Assembly (NCBI GenBank): GCA_024362935.1
Contig: JANCRA010000007.1
Location: 5,644,503-5,708,502 of the forward strand
DNA: 64,000 bases
Direction of reading: 5' to 3'
Source of the DNA: Setophaga petechia
Taxonomy: Eukaryota > Chordata > Aves > Passeriformes > Parulidae
Shown piece after piece: positions 24,901 to 37,606 of this stretch. Below the pieces are notes generated by a model that was not told the DNA's origin, ran no database searches, and saw only the letters and a program-made list of their open reading frames with translations. The translations under genes were made by a program, and so were the position numbers. Position 1 is the first letter of the stretch; every line of letters starts with the position of its first letter.

Positions 24901-27900
24901 GTTAATTTGGTTTTATTAAAGAGTTCCTGCTCCAGCCCATTGAGCAATAAACATCTCCATCCTTCTGCAAGGGGAAAAACATCCAGCAAAAACCACGGAC
25001 CTGGTGCCAAACAGATTCCACTGTGCAGTAATCTCCACCAACATCTGCTTCCCCCTTTCAGAATCGTATCATCCAGAAAGATTGCTGGAAATGATGATAT
25101 CCAGTTCATTAAAACGACATTTGCAAGTGATAAATTGCCTCCTTTCTGAGCTGGTCTTCCCAGCTCCTTTCAGTGCCAGGATAATTTCAGTGTTGCACAG
25201 GTGCCTCTGATCTGAGTAACTTGTACAATGCAGGCTCTTGAGAAAAGGCTTAGGAGCTGTATGTTTAGCAGAGAAATATATTGATATTTCAGATTATTTC
25301 TGACATGGCCAAAGTCATATTCTGCCTGTCTGATGGTCCAGCTGATGGGAAACAAATGATGGCTTTATAAATGGAAGTGAAATGTGAAAAAAACCCCTGT
25401 GGGGTTCTTCAGTGTGGAGAGAAGGGGGAAAAAAAGTAAGTAAAGAAAGAAAAGGAAATTACACTGATTGTCAAATCTCTGTCTTCTGAAATCAGATCCT
25501 TAATGTCTCTGGCTGCAATATCAAACTATGGTAGGAAAATGAGTTTCCCAGGCAGATTTTCCCTCTGCAGCTCCACCCTTTAGGGAAGAAGGTGGCATTA
25601 AAAGCAGGATTATGTGTGGAAGTGACCTTGTCCTGCTGAGCCTATAACCAGTGCTAGCACTGGCTGCCACCAGTTTGGTGCTGGAAGGAAGATCCTGAAT
25701 TTATCCATGCAGGTGGGATCAGCTGCTGGCTCACCTGCACTGGTTCTCTCTAATTCAAATTAAACATCATTTGCATATTGCTCACTTTTGTCATGTCGGC
25801 CCAATTTGGGTGAGGTGGCTGAGCCTTGTGCAAAGTCTGCCTTGCAATTTGCTCAACTCCCCATTTGTTTAATTTGCTGGCAGTTCTCTGAGCTGCCAAA
25901 AGGCTGATTTATTTAGCAAAGGGTGAATGCTTTGAGAATGGAGAAATGGAAGTTATTACATTAAGCACAAAGCGAATTAAACGTCCTCCATATCCACAGG
26001 CCAGACTGTCACCATTGAATATCTACCTGCATTTCAGCTTCCTGCCTCATTTCTGGCCACAGTCCTTCATTCCAGCAGATGGATTGGAAGTGGCATCTGT
26101 GAGCTCCTCCCCATCCCACCTTTGGGTCCAGTTCCACAGCTGGCTGCAGGAAAGGGCTCTCCACCAGCTACAGAAGTTTCCTTACCCTCACAGTGCAATT
26201 CTCACTAAAGTCCCTCAGCAGCAGCTCTGCCATGTGGGGAAGGTCATGCCAGACCCTTTCCCATGGGGATTTTTCCCAGTCCCTCTGCTTGATTCAGGAA
26301 TATTCCCTGCACATGGGCTCTGGTGCTCCCAAATCCACCACTCCTGCACTCCCAGCCTGATGGAAAAGGCCACCAGTGAAGGGCACTCTTAGAGAGTCTG
26401 GTTTAGATTCTGTCATTAGACTCCTTTTTCCTTCCTATTCCAAATTTTTCCTGCTTTTCTAAACACTGGGTGTGGCTCAAACCCTCTTTGTGAGGACAGT
26501 GATCATCACAGGCTGTCCGTATTCACATTCACCTTCCAGAGGGGAAATTTGTACCCCCATGTATGTAAAACCTCCCACCTTTAGTGTTCTAAGTCTGGAA
26601 TCCAGCTCCAGTTACTTTTTTTCTTCATGGATTCCAGGAGTTGAAAGCAGGATTTACTCCTTGGTGGTAATTCTTGTGAGACCTCCCAGAATCCAAGTAT
26701 AAAATCCCATGACTTATGACTGTGCTGCCTAAAGAGCAGAACAAAAAGCATCTTTCCCTGGACAAAGCTGCCAAGGTGGCCAAAAAGAGGCAAGAAAATT
26801 GATTTCAGTGGTACCTCAGTCTCCTGCAAGGTTCCTTTTTCCTCTTCTTCTCCAGCCCCCTGGAGATGAGCTGCAGTGCACAGAAAATGCAGGACTGCAG
26901 CTGCTTCTAAGTCATCCTCAGCTTACAGGAACCAGCTAAATAATCACTGCCAAGACTTTTGGATCTTTCAGCTTCTGTGGTTTGCTTAAGGGGAGGGAAA
27001 ACACCTTGAAAGCTGCTCTAAAGCAAAGCTGAGGAACCTCTGAAACACCTAAAACGAGCAGACCATGAATAAGTAACACAGAAAACAAGCCCAACAAAAA
27101 CTCCAGGGTCACCAGGGTGTGCTAGCATTTCATTCCCACAAGTTTTTCCCAACCATCCTTGTTGAAAGTTCTTTTCCAGTCTCCCCATCTAAAAATGTGC
27201 CAGATCCATGTGAGCCTATACTTTCTTGCCAGGCTGCAGAAATGAAGCTGAACTAAAGCAATGATTTTTGGACACTGGGACAGCATCAAGGATGTTTTTG
27301 AGTGTTCCCAGGTGAGTTTTACTCAGTGCTTTCAGCAGCAGCACTGCACTTGCCTTCTGCAACATTCCAACCCAGCCATGGGTACAGCTGCTCTTCAGGC
27401 ATGGATAATCCCCACATAAATCCCTGCATCTCCAAAAGCAATTCTGCAGGAGCAGATTTCCAAAGAACCTTTCCAAAGTTCATCAGAATCCAGCTGGGAG
27501 AGAGAATTGTGATTTGCCAGGGTTTAGGAGCACTTTGCTTTCCTCCTGCCTTACAAGTGCGTGGAGCAGGCAGCGCTCTGTGCTTTGGCAGGTGAGCTGT
27601 GCTGAGCTGCAGCTGGGCTCCAGCTCACATTCCTGCACTTGGCAGGACCAAGTAGGAATCAGCACTGAATATTTTTCAGTGGCATTTAGATCTAAATGAG
27701 CCCATAAAGCCTGAAGAAGATCATCATGTGCTGTCACTGCTTGAGAGAGAGCAAAAAGAAGCAAACAGCGACGTGTTTGGAGCAGCACAGACCCGAGGTC
27801 TGATTTAAATCCTTATAAAAACCTCTTTTTCTAACAAATAATGACCTGAGTGGGAGCTCAGCTTTTGTGCAGCCTCTCTCTAAAATGCACTGCTCTGCTG

Positions 27901-28465
27901 CCCAAAGAAATTGGAAGTTTGTCCCAAGCTCCCCCAGAGCTGTGAGGCAGCAGGATCAGCTCTCCAGGCTCTGCTTGCATTGAGTCCATCTGTCACAACT
28001 CCTGGATTTGGGAACTGCCAGAGCAGCCAACTTGGAAAGCACTGCCAGCACCAACTTTTGCAACTAAAAACATAAGGCTGCTTTACTGTTATATCAACAC
28101 CACGGGGACACAGAATTCATGCTCATATTTAACAGAGTGGAATCTTCATTCCCGATTACTATGGAGCAGCTGCAGAATTTTAGTTGTAAAACTCCCATTT
28201 CCACTTTATTCCCAAAGGGTTTTTGGGGTTTAGAAAAGCAGAACTGAAGGAGACAGGACTGTTGTCTCACCCCCAGTGCCCAGAGCAAAGCCCTGCTCAC
28301 AGCTGGGTTCAGCAGAGCCAGGACAGTGCCTTTGTACCAGCCCTGGGGGTGCCAAAGGTGCCAAACAGTTCTACCTGACTGGAGAAAACATGGAAATAAT
28401 CAGTGCAAGGGTGATTTTGTCTTCAAATCTTCTGACAGAAAGACAAAAACCCCTTCTAACACGGT

Positions 28466-28545
28466 GCTGTCATAGAATCATCCAGCTCGGAAAGGACCTC
28501 CAAGATCATGGAGCATGACCTGTGACCAATCTCCACCTTGTCACC
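28466..28545 (-). mobile_element. Old CR1 tail
   Basis: CATAGAATCATCCAGCTCGG followed by AAAGGACCTCCAAGATCATG. Confidence 0.75.
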
Positions 28546-28621
28546 CAGTCAATTAATTCCTCTTAAATACAGGAAAAGCCACCACGGGGTTCTCTCGTTA
28601 CCTTTGTATCTCTAGGAATGT

Positions 28622-28800
28622 GAAATCACAGAATCATGGAATGGTTTGGGGTGGAAGGGACCTGAAATCCCATCCATTCCTACACCTGCCATGGCAGGGA
28701 CACCTTCCACTGTCCCAGGCTGCTCCAAGCCCCAAAGTCCAACCTGGTCTTGGACAATTCCAGGGATCCAGGGGCAGCCACAGCTGCTCTGGACATGCCC
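28622..28800 (-). mobile_element. CR1 3' fragment
   Basis: Begins with the repeated terminal motif TCACAGAATCATGGAATGG, a well-preserved CR1 end. Confidence 0.9.
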
Positions 28801-29605
28801 AGCAATGCATGTTCTATAGTTCTACAACTGGGACCAGGTTGAATTGGGAGGTAAAAGCTTCTCATTGCCCTTCCTTGCTCATCCTGCTCCAATGCTCTGT
28901 GTCCCTGTATTTAGGGAGCACTTTCCCTTTGCTGCTCCCTCTGCTTCCACACAAATCCTTCTGCTCCTCCTACCCTTTACCTTCTCACCTCAAGGAGCAT
29001 CAAGCTCAACTCCTGGCCCTGCACAGGACAGTCCCAAAATCCCCACCTGTGCCTGAGAGCACTGTTCAAACTCCATTAATACTGAAGGTCCTTCAGGGCT
29101 CAGCATCATCAGAATCCTCAAGAACTCCAAGATCTTTTAAACATCATCATCATCCAACCCAGCTCACCTTCCACTCAAATGAAGTGAAACAACACAGCAA
29201 TTTCATATCATGAAGTTTCAGTTAAAGTAACTCCTTTAATGAGTTTGGCTCTGCTGAAAACAAGAATGTGACTTTGCATGATTTAGCATCATCTATGAAA
29301 CCCCCAGTTTAAGTCACCAATTTCATGTTCTCATACTCTAAAGGACATCTCAATTTACTTCCTCTCCTCACATATTTATTCAATTATTGCCATGCTATCA
29401 CCTGGCACCATCACTGAATGACAAGCTCAGTTACACTCAATGCACTTTCACTTTTCCCCTGCACAGATGGAAACTCCAGCTCCTATTTCTCCATAATTAT
29501 TTCCTATAATACCATGACTGAAAACAATTTGATACCCAGCTTCTGAGCTTTGTGACATTCAGGCCTGTGTGGTGGCTGAGCAGTTGGTCAGGGCTGTGTT
29601 AATTA

Positions 29606-30060
29606 CAGAATCTCAGGATCACTGAGGCTGGAAAATCCCTGCCAGCCCATGGAGTGCCAGCTGTGCCCAGTGCCCACCTTGTCCCCAGCCCAGAGCACTG
29701 AGTGCCACCTCCAGCCCTTGCTGGGACACCTGCAGGGATGGGCACTGCAAAGCTCCCTGGGCAGCCCCTGCCAAGGCCTGAGCACCCTTTCCATGCAGAA
29801 ATTGCTGCTGCTGGCCAAGCTGAGCCTGCCCTGGCCCAGCCTGAGGCCCTTTCCCCTTGTCCTGTCCCTGTTCCCTGGCAGCACAGCCCGACCACCCCTG
29901 GCTGTCCCCTCCTGGCAGGGAGTTGTGCAGAGCCACAAGGTCCCCCCTGAGCCTCCTTTGCTCCAGGCTCAGCCCCTTCCCAGCTCCCTCAGCCCCTCCT
30001 GGGGCTCCAGCCCCTTCCCCAGCTCCGTTCCCTGCCCTGGACACACTCAATGTGTTCCTC
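29606..30060 (-). mobile_element. CR1 3' fragment, GCTGCTGCTGGCC subfamily, best-preserved copy
   Basis: Opens ACAGAATCTCAGGATCACTG and reaches CGTTCCCTGCCCTGGACACA. By eye it is very close to 35857-36285 and 46806-47235, implying a recently active subfamily. Its open frames on both strands are side effects of high GC. Confidence 0.92.
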
Positions 30061-31207
30061 GCAGTGAAGAGCCCAGAAATCCCTGCAGTTCCACAGTAGG
30101 TCAGCAATAAATTTCAGAATAAATTCCACTGATTCAGGGGTATCCAAGACCAGAACTGGCAGCAGGTCACTGTCAGTGGGTGTCACAGCTTTCTATTAAT
30201 TCAGTGTTGTATAATCCTGGGACTGTGTACTCCCAGCCACCCAACTCCAAATGATTCATCAGTTCAACCTCAGCAAAGCCCACAGTGATGTGTTAATTGT
30301 GCCCCATCTCCTCCCACTACAGCTCATCAATTCAGTGCCCTGAAACTCAGAAGTAGTGTTTAACCTGATTAGAATTCCTCAAAAATAAACAAAGTGCCAA
30401 GAAAATGGAAAAGAATTCATTGTATAAACCTAGGAATCAAACACAGAGATCAAGGGATCTCCATCACGAAGTCATAAGTGATTCAGCTGGCCAGACACTA
30501 CTAAAGTATTTTAAATATATATATTTATCAAATTCTTTAGCCATCCCTGCAGCACAGTGTATTTTCTAAGGAACAGATGGGTTGCATACTCATGGAGAAC
30601 CAAAGACACCCAGCTTGTGCTCCTTTAAGCTGGCCTGAAGTCAAACCCCAGTCATTATCAAGCATTCCTGAAAAAAGTAAGTCAGCCATCACTTTTTTGG
30701 GAGAGCTGCTCTAGTGCAGAGTGTGAACCAGAAGAGGGAATGGAGGGAAGGACCTGCTGACTGCCTTGTGTCTTCAGCCATGTCAGGAAGGCTTGGAGAA
30801 GGCTGTGTGCTTCATGGGAGCCTGATCTGCTTGCTGGGTATTCCTTGGCTGTATTTTTATGGATATAACCTTATCTGGATTTCTCCCAGGCTCAAGAAGA
30901 AACAGGCAGCTCTGGCAGATAAATCCTTGACACTGGCTAAACCTGCACAGGACCTCACCCTGCTCTTAGCAAAGCCAAGCTCCTGACCACTGATTAACCC
31001 TGATGTGTCACACACACCACGCACTCAATTCTTACTCAAGGAAAAAGAAATATCCAGGATAATCCAGGCTCAAAATCCCAAAATCTCCTACTGGTTCTGT
31101 GGGTAGCATTGGAAAGATGAAGGTATTGGAACTGCCACCCCTGTACAGTGTCTCAGGGCATCCTCAAGGTTTCTGGCATGGTCCCAAATTTTTGAGCATC
31201 TTCAACT

Positions 31208-31385
31208 AACACAGAATCCCAGAGTGGTTTGGGTTGCAAAGGATCTACAAACCCATCCAGGGCCACCCCAGCCATGGGCAGGGACAGCTCCCACTGTCCC
31301 AGGCTGCTCCAAGCCCCAGTGTCCAGCGTGGCCTTGAGCACTTCCAGGGATCCCTGGGTAGCCACAGCTGCTCTGGGCAAGTCAG
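31208..31385 (-). mobile_element. CR1 3' fragment
   Basis: CACAGAATCCCAGAGTGGTT start, with several differences from the younger copies. It lies 160 bases past the donor of the EC10 exon. Confidence 0.88.
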
Positions 31386-31544
31386 ACTGACAGACCCAAA
31401 AGTGCACCGTGGGCTGTGATCCCATCATCACCATCACCCTCCTAAAACACAGCAAGGTCCCTGGAGAGCAGTTTCAGCTTTCTCAGCAAACACCAGCAAT
31501 ATCTGTGTGAAAAAGATGGCAAAGGAAGGATTTTTGACACTTAC

Positions 31545-31688
31545 TTTTGGAGGGAACCCGCAGGTTGTTGGACCTCACCACCTGCAGGGAGTCTGCCTGC
31601 ACTCGGAGCTCGTAACTTTGGACACGTTCATAGTCCAGAGGCCTTTTCACAGAGATCACTCCTGTTCTGTTGTTAATGGCAAACACAT
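31545..31688 (-). CDS. PCDH15: PCDH15 internal exon: central and C-terminal EC10
   Basis: A 144-base exon with phase 1 at both ends, so it is individually skippable in frame. The acceptor is CTGGCTTCCAG and the donor GTAAGT. The first two bases complete the aspartate of NEED; the peptide then runs [45 protein letters not shown]. It has the D-x-x-TG-x-I turn and an LDRE-like LDYE, so EC10 is otherwise a regular repeat. NRT is a candidate glycosylation sequon. The final A is joined to GT of the next exon to encode the serine of SKSNTAKV. Only 1,223 bases of intron separate it from the upstream exon, the shortest intron in the window. Confidence 0.95.
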
Positions 31689-31915
31689 CTGGAAGCCAGC
31701 AAAAACACAGGAATTTTATGAGATGCATAAAGAGGGATTTTCAATGCCCAATGGTTTTATTTTGGGGATGACACAGTTCTCTGACACTGTCAAGGAAGTC
31801 GTTCCCTCCCTGCCTCCTTCCCTCAGGCTTGGAAAACCCCACCTAGCTCATCTTTGAAGATGTTTTTAAGCATAATGGCCTGATCTGCCCTGCTACTGGA
31901 ATAACCAACCCAGCA

Positions 31916-31985
31916 TCACAGAATCATGGAATATCCTGAGCTGGAAGGGACCCAAAGGATCAGGGAGTAAAACTCCCTGCACAGA
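31916..31985 (-). mobile_element. Old CR1 tail
   Basis: CACAGAATCATGGAATATCC then GAGCTGGAAGGGACCCAAAG. Confidence 0.8.
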
Positions 31986-32384
31986 TGTGTTTTGAGTACA
32001 AATGGAAAGATGGGACAAGACAAAGAGCCCAATCTCACAAAAGGGAAGATGGGATGGGGAATTCTTTACATCCCTCCCAGTAATTCTGTGTTATTTTGTC
32101 AAGATGTCCAGGTGGATCACAGAGAGTATCCCAGCAGGATATTTTGTGTGGATATCAGGCTCTAATCCAATATTTGTTACAGCATGGCCGAGTCCATAAT
32201 CCCTTAAATCAGATTTTTAAGCAAGTCAATTCCATCAAAACTTCTAATGTTTTTATTTTGATGTGCCATGGACTCATACTATGTGGCATCCGCAGGAATT
32301 TTCATGTCAGTGAGAAAGATTTCCTTGTAATTTTGCTAGTTGATTTGATCTTTAGTTTATCTCCAAAGGTTTGATAATGGTACA

Positions 32385-32770
32385 AAATCATGGAATGGTT
32401 TCAGTGGGAAGGGACCTTAAAGCCCATCCAGTGCCACTCCTGCCATGGGCAGGGACATCTTAAACCATTCCAGGCTGCTCCAAGCCCCAAAGTCCAGCCT
32501 GGCCTTGGGCACTGCCAGGGATCCAGGGGCAGCCACAGCTGCTCTGGGCACCCTGTGCCAGGGCCTGCCCACCCTGCCAGGGAACAATTCCTTCTAAACT
32601 CATCGTTCCTTCTAAACGAACAATTCCCATCTAAACTTCTCTGTTCCAGCCTGAAGCCATTCCCCCTTATCTTGTTCTTTACAAAAAGTCCCTCTCCAGG
32701 TTTCTTGTCAATCCCTTCCAGCCCTGGAATTCCCTCCTGCTTGTCCAGATGAGGTGGGATTTCACCTCCA
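32385..32770 (-). mobile_element. CR1 3' fragment
   Basis: AATCATGGAATGGTTTCAGT start; after GGGAACAATTCCTTCTAAAC there is a short internal triplication of the TTCTAAAC motif before the CR1 sequence goes on. Confidence 0.88.
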
Positions 32771-32911
32771 CCTCCATGACCTGAAAGTTCTTATCCAACC
32801 TCAATGACTCTGACTCACCCGAGCAGCTTTACTTCTCCACAATTTCTGGCAGATCTCCCCATAAGCACAAGACTGAAATATTAATATTAATATAAGTTTG
32901 ATTGCACTTAC

Positions 32912-33021
32912 CCTCCTCATTCCCTGACACGATGGAGTACACCACTGTCTGGTTCAAGGCGGCCGCGGTGACAACGGTGACCACGGTTCCCTTCGGGGCA
33001 CTTTCACTCACTGGGGGAGGC
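32912..33021 (-). CDS. PCDH15: PCDH15 internal exon: start of EC10
   Basis: A 110-base exon, entering with the last base of an arginine codon and leaving with one base (G) of an aspartate codon. The acceptor is CCCACTCTGCAG and the donor GTAAGT. It reads [38 protein letters not shown]10 keeps the VSE acidic site but lacks the usual DxDxGxN loop, having TAAALNQ instead. NQT is a possible N-glycosylation site. The exon is notably CpG-rich compared with its introns and contains GCGGCCGC within the alanine codons. It lies between a minus-strand CR1 (32385-32770) and a plus-strand CR1 (33612-33800), an inverted pair across the exon. Confidence 0.95.
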
Positions 33022-33330
33022 CTGCAGAGTGGGACAGAGGGATTTGTGTTACATTCCTGAGCAGCAGATCATTGACACTTAGCCCTCAGGTTAGTATGGC
33101 CTCCATAGATTTGTCTGCCAAAGGATCTGTTATGAAGGAAAATCATAATAAAAAGGAAAATGTTTAACCTTTGAGAATGCAAAAGTCACTGAGAAGTCCA
33201 ACAGACAAGAGGTGGCAACATAAAGATGTAATGATTCTTGGATCTGAGAAGTGGGAAAGCAGGGAATAATGAGAAACAAGAACCACCACAGCCTGATAAA
33301 TTGCAAGTAAAAGACAAAATAGATCTTTTC

Positions 33331-33360
33331 TATATATATTATATATATATATAGATAGAT
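33331..33360. repeat. TA-rich microsatellite
   Basis: TATATATATTATATATATAT followed by ATAGATAGAT. Confidence 0.9.
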
Positions 33361-33611
33361 CTCTTTTATAATAGATCTTGAATATGTTCAATACTACTAA
33401 GAAAACTCAGTAATCTGTCAGAAAACGACACAGGAAAACTCATTCATGGGTAAAATTCCATGCCTTAAACAGGAATCACTTTGGGGCCACCTCTGGGGGA
33501 ACTTCCACTCTTCACAAAGATCCAAAAATTTTCCTGCCAACACATTTTGGTACCAAAACCCAAGTTGCTTTCCAGGAAATGAACTGCAACCCAAGGCTAC
33601 CCAACCTCTGT

Positions 33612-33800
33612 AAGGGTGGGCAGGCCCTGGCACAGGGTGCCCAGAGCAGCTGTGGCTGCCCCTGGATCCCTGGCAGTGCCCAAGGCCAGGCTGGGCTTTG
33701 GGGCTTGGAGCAGCCTGGGACAGTGGAAGGTGTCCCTGCCCATGGCAGGGGTGGCACTGGGTGGGCTTTGAGGCCCTTTGAACCCAAACCATTCCATGAG
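33612..33800 (+). mobile_element. CR1 3' fragment
   Basis: Short young copy with tail AACCCAAACCATTCCATGAG. Opposite orientation to 32385-32770, with the EC10 start exon between them. Confidence 0.9.
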
Positions 33801-34182
33801 TCTGTACTGATGCCTTTAAATCAGAAATCCAAACAATCTCAACACGGAGAAGTGAGAGGCTGAAGCTCATCTCAAATCCTCCTCCTCAGATATTCCTCAT
33901 GGCAAGCAGCAGTTGAATTCATGCTTCAAACTCTTCAAAATAAATTTAGAAGGAAGTTTTGAATGAGTGTCAAAATCTACTATGAACGTAGATTTTTTTT
34001 AATGTATTATGCAGATGTTTTCAATTTTTAAAAATGACACTCATTCGACAGATAACAAAATAAACACCAGATGAGGATCTGCTCAGAGAGGCTCCTGAGT
34101 TTGAAGATCAGTTGTGCACTGATCTTCAAAATTCTGGACAGAATCTACAGTTTCTTCTTTCCAGGGAATATCATGGAGGTAT

Positions 34183-34305
34183 TCAGGAGGTCAAATGACA
34201 TCTGGGGACATGGTCTGGTGGTGGCCCTGGCAGTGCTGGGGGAACAGTTTGATTGGATGATCCCAGGGGTCTTTTCAGGCCTAAATAATGCTGTGATTCC
34301 ATGAA
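34183..34305 (+). mobile_element. Old CR1 tail
   Basis: Tail-side fragment with TTTTCAGGCCTAAATAATGC and TGTGATTCCATGA. Confidence 0.75.
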
Positions 34306-34379
34306 TACATTATCACTGTCCCCTTTCATCTTCCAGGGGGTTTTCAAATCCCCCATCCCACAGCACATTTTCCCATTCT

Positions 34380-34546
34380 AAGGGCAGGGAATGGGCACGG
34401 CCCTGAGGGTGCCAAAGCTCCAGGAGTGCTGGGACAACACTCCCAGGGACAGGGTGGGATTGTTGGGGTGTCTGGGCAGGACCACGAGCTGGGATTAGTG
34501 ATCCTTGTGTGTCCCTTACAAGTCAGGATATCCCATGATTATATCA
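34380..34546 (+). mobile_element. Old CR1 3' fragment
   Basis: Resembles the reverse complement of the 13950-14235 copy: GGGATTGTTGGGGTGTCTGG, then a degraded CAGGATATCCCATGATTAT end. Confidence 0.75.
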
Positions 34547-35856
34547 AAGTTGGAACCCCAGGACACAATCCCAACTACTGAACCCAAACTTCTCCCACCA
34601 ACAAGTGGCCAATCTTCCCTTGAAGTCTGCCTTACAAACATTTCCTCTGGAATCAAGATTGCTTTGAACTACCTAGAAAAATTTAGAGATAATGAATATA
34701 TGGAACTAAGTTTTGGATCATGCAACATAACAGTGATCTCCTCTTTTTTTCACTGATGGAAAAATCCCTTTTTACTCAAACCCACCTCTGCTCCCACCGT
34801 TCTGCGTCACTGGTTGGAATAAAATTCCTTGCTGCTCCCTAATTTATTAAGCTCTTAAAGCATTGCTTCAAAAAGCTTTTTAAGATGCATTTAACCAGTG
34901 CAAATGCTAATCTTAGGGATTAAAAAGATGCCAAAAGGCAGGGAAAGACAGGGGGGAAAAGCCTTTCAAAGCTGGAAGCATTTAAAGCTGGAGTTCTTTT
35001 GATGAGGTCAGGGAGGAAAATGCCCTTTTTTTGCTGCATTATAGATGATTTTGTTTTCTTTGTCCCCTAAAAGTGTGGGAGTGTTACAAAAGCCCTGCAT
35101 TTCATTCCCAGCACAATTCCAGGATATTTCTGCAGTGGGAATGACCTTACAGCTCCCTCTGCCAGTGCTGAATCCAATGGATTGACAAATCAATAACAAT
35201 CAGTGAGAGGTTTTGTGTTTGCTCTGGAGGGAGGGGGAAGAACAGCACTCCCTACTCTCCCCCATGATAATTGCACTGATTTCATTGCCTTCCTTTAATT
35301 CCAGCGATTGGGAACAACAGGAGCAATGCATCAGCTGCAATAAAACACCAGCTCATCCCTTCACAGCATTCCTCTGGACTGTGGAGAAGCAAAGCAGCAA
35401 AAAATGAGCATTGAACTTCCTATATCCTGCTCTTTATCCTGTGCTTCCAGCTCCAATAACCTTTCTAAGGGAATAAATTCCTTATTTTCCAATGTTTTAA
35501 TGGCTAAGATGAATAATGGTGCTTTTTTCCCCCCTGACATATTATTTGAAGGTGTTTTATGGCACAGGCAAAGGTGTTTTAATGCCATAATTTTGTATCA
35601 CTGGATGATAAAAACTGGATTTTTGTGGGAAGAGGAAAGCAGGAGAATCCAGCCCAAACCACCCAGAAAAGGATGAGAAAACCCCCATGGGAGAGGAAGG
35701 GAAGGGAATTTCTGTGAGCTCAACACCACTGGGAGGTAGGGAGGGTGAAGAGATTGGTTTGTCTGTGTCACCTGGGCAGGGCTGGTGTGTCACTGTCTCA
35801 GAGTCACCTGGGTGTGTCTCTGCCTCCCACCCCACTGCTGACTCCATGGAACCAGA

Positions 35857-36285
35857 GTTGTTAAGGATGGAAAAGACCTCCAAGACCATCAAGTCCAACC
35901 ATCAACCAGCACCACCCTGCTCACCACTAACCATGTCCCCAAGTGCCACCTCCAGCCCTTGCTGGGACACCTGCAGGGATGGGCACTGCAAAGCTCCCTG
36001 GGCAGCCCCTGCCAAGGCCTGAGCACCCTTTCCATGCAGAAATTGCTGCTGCTGGCCAAGCTGAGCCTGCCCTGGCCCAGCCTGAGGCCCTTTCCCCTTG
36101 TCCTGTCCCTGTTCCCTGGCAGCACAGCCCGACCCCCCCTGGCTGTCCCCTCCTGGCAGGGAGTTGTGCAGAGCCACAAGGTCCCCCCTGAGCCTCCTTT
36201 GCTCCAGGCTCAGCCCCTTCCCAGCTCCCTCAGCCCCTCCTGGGGCTCCAGCCCCTTCCCCAGCTCCGTTCCCTGCCCAGGAATT
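35857..36285 (-). mobile_element. CR1 3' fragment, GCTGCTGCTGGCC subfamily with an older-type tail
   Basis: The tail section AAAAGACCTCCAAGACCATC is of the older kind and is followed from 35940 by sequence nearly identical to 29700-30030. This is either a recombinant or a distinct subfamily. Confidence 0.88.
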
Positions 36286-37439
36286 GCTCTGAAATATCTG
36301 AAACATTTTCAAAGAAATGGTTCTTTCTGAACTCCTGAACTGCCCACCTTATCAAACCTGTGATTTCTGATTTCTTCCCAAAACTCCCATGCCCAGGACC
36401 TACATCCGTCCCATCCCTGGATGTGAGAATGCCCCTTGCAAGAAATTATTTTCCACCTGTATCCCACAACCCTCAGGGAAAAACCTCAATTAAGATCCAC
36501 TTTAATCCCCATCCCACCTCAGCCTTATCCAGAGTTTTAATCTCCCCTTCTCCACACAGCCCTTGACCCTTTGACCATGACAACTTTAATTTATTTCATC
36601 TATTTCCAATCTTACTTTTTCCCATGACCATCACAGCAATGTGGCATTTAGGCACTTTAACTTTTCCACAGGAATAATAAATGATATATTGGGAGTATCC
36701 AGGGTGGGATGGAGACAGAGGAGACCTCGTTGATTTCTTTGAGTATGAAACCAAAAAATGCGATTGTCCCTCAGAAAATAAACAAAGCAACCACAAAGAA
36801 GAGCAGGATTAAAACAAAGACATTATTTGCGCACAAAAATACTGGAAATAAATACAATTTTTTTTTTAAAAAAATCACTGAATTTGCTATATCTTAATTA
36901 TTTGTGTCTTGATCAGAGTGGGGAAAGAACACTGAGCACATCACAAACACACAGCAAGGCACAACTACTGGAAGTGTCCAAGTGAAATTTAAACTTTTCC
37001 TCTCTACTTTTCTGCTTCTTCTTTTTCCCTGTGCTAAACACATCACTCTCAGTCCTTTTTCAATTTGCCTGATAGCCAATATCCTTTAAATTCACCATGA
37101 AACTTGTCTATCTCCAAAAGCATGAATGCGAGATTTAATAAAAAATTAAATTTCAAGCCAGCAAACCCAATAATAATTTGGAAAATTGGTTTAGAGCTGA
37201 AGCTTAATAGTGGGATGTGAATGGACTCCATATGAGCAACTTCAGTTGCCTCTACTTTGCAGACTTTATATTTTATATCTATTTATACAGAATATTATAA
37301 AACAAAATGTTTTTGTATTTATATTTTAATTTATGGAGGTCCATAAAAACCCCTCTGAGATTAAGTTTTGGTGCTGTTTAATGAAATTGCTGACCTCAAC
37401 TTGATTAGCTTTGAGGATATTTTCATTTTTAGGGTGGTG

Positions 37440-37606
37440 AGAGGGCCAGAGCAGCTGTGGCTGCCCCTGGATCCCTGGTAGTGCCCAAGGCCAGGCTGGA
37501 CTTTGGGGCTTGGAGCAGCCTGGGACAGTGGAAGGTGTCCCTGCCATGGCAGGGGTGGCACTGGATGGATTTTAAGGTCCCTTCTCATCCAAACCATTCT
37601 GGAATT
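37440..37606 (+). mobile_element. CR1 3' fragment
   Basis: Short copy beginning GCCAGAGCAGCTGTGGCTGC with tail CAAACCATTCTGGAATTCC. Confidence 0.9.

Larger units (their letters stand above)
23501..31544 (-). other. PCDH15: PCDH15 intron (8.0 kb)
   Basis: Includes the LTR-interrupted CR1 at 23660-24482, a 21-bp tandem repeat at 24818-24900 and CR1 copies at 28466-28800, 29606-30060 and 31208-31385. The long stretch 24905-28460 is without a recognised element; its open frame at 25946-26392 has no recognisable protein. An octamer-like ATGCAAAT lies near 24630. Confidence 0.8.
31689..32911 (-). other. PCDH15: PCDH15 intron (1.2 kb)
   Basis: A short intron with two minus-strand CR1 fragments: an old tail at 31916-31985 and a younger copy at 32385-32770. 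The remaining sequence is unremarkable. Confidence 0.8.

Noticed and set aside
25946..26392. A 148-codon plus-strand open frame
   Set aside because: No family recognised, no promoter or poly-A context, and it lies inside a PCDH15 intron; length alone is not enough.
29603..30110. Several long frames on both strands in the 29.6-30.1 kb interval
   Set aside because: The same frames appear at 35.9 kb and 46.8 kb because the CR1 subfamily is nearly identical there; they are not part of the CR1 proteins.
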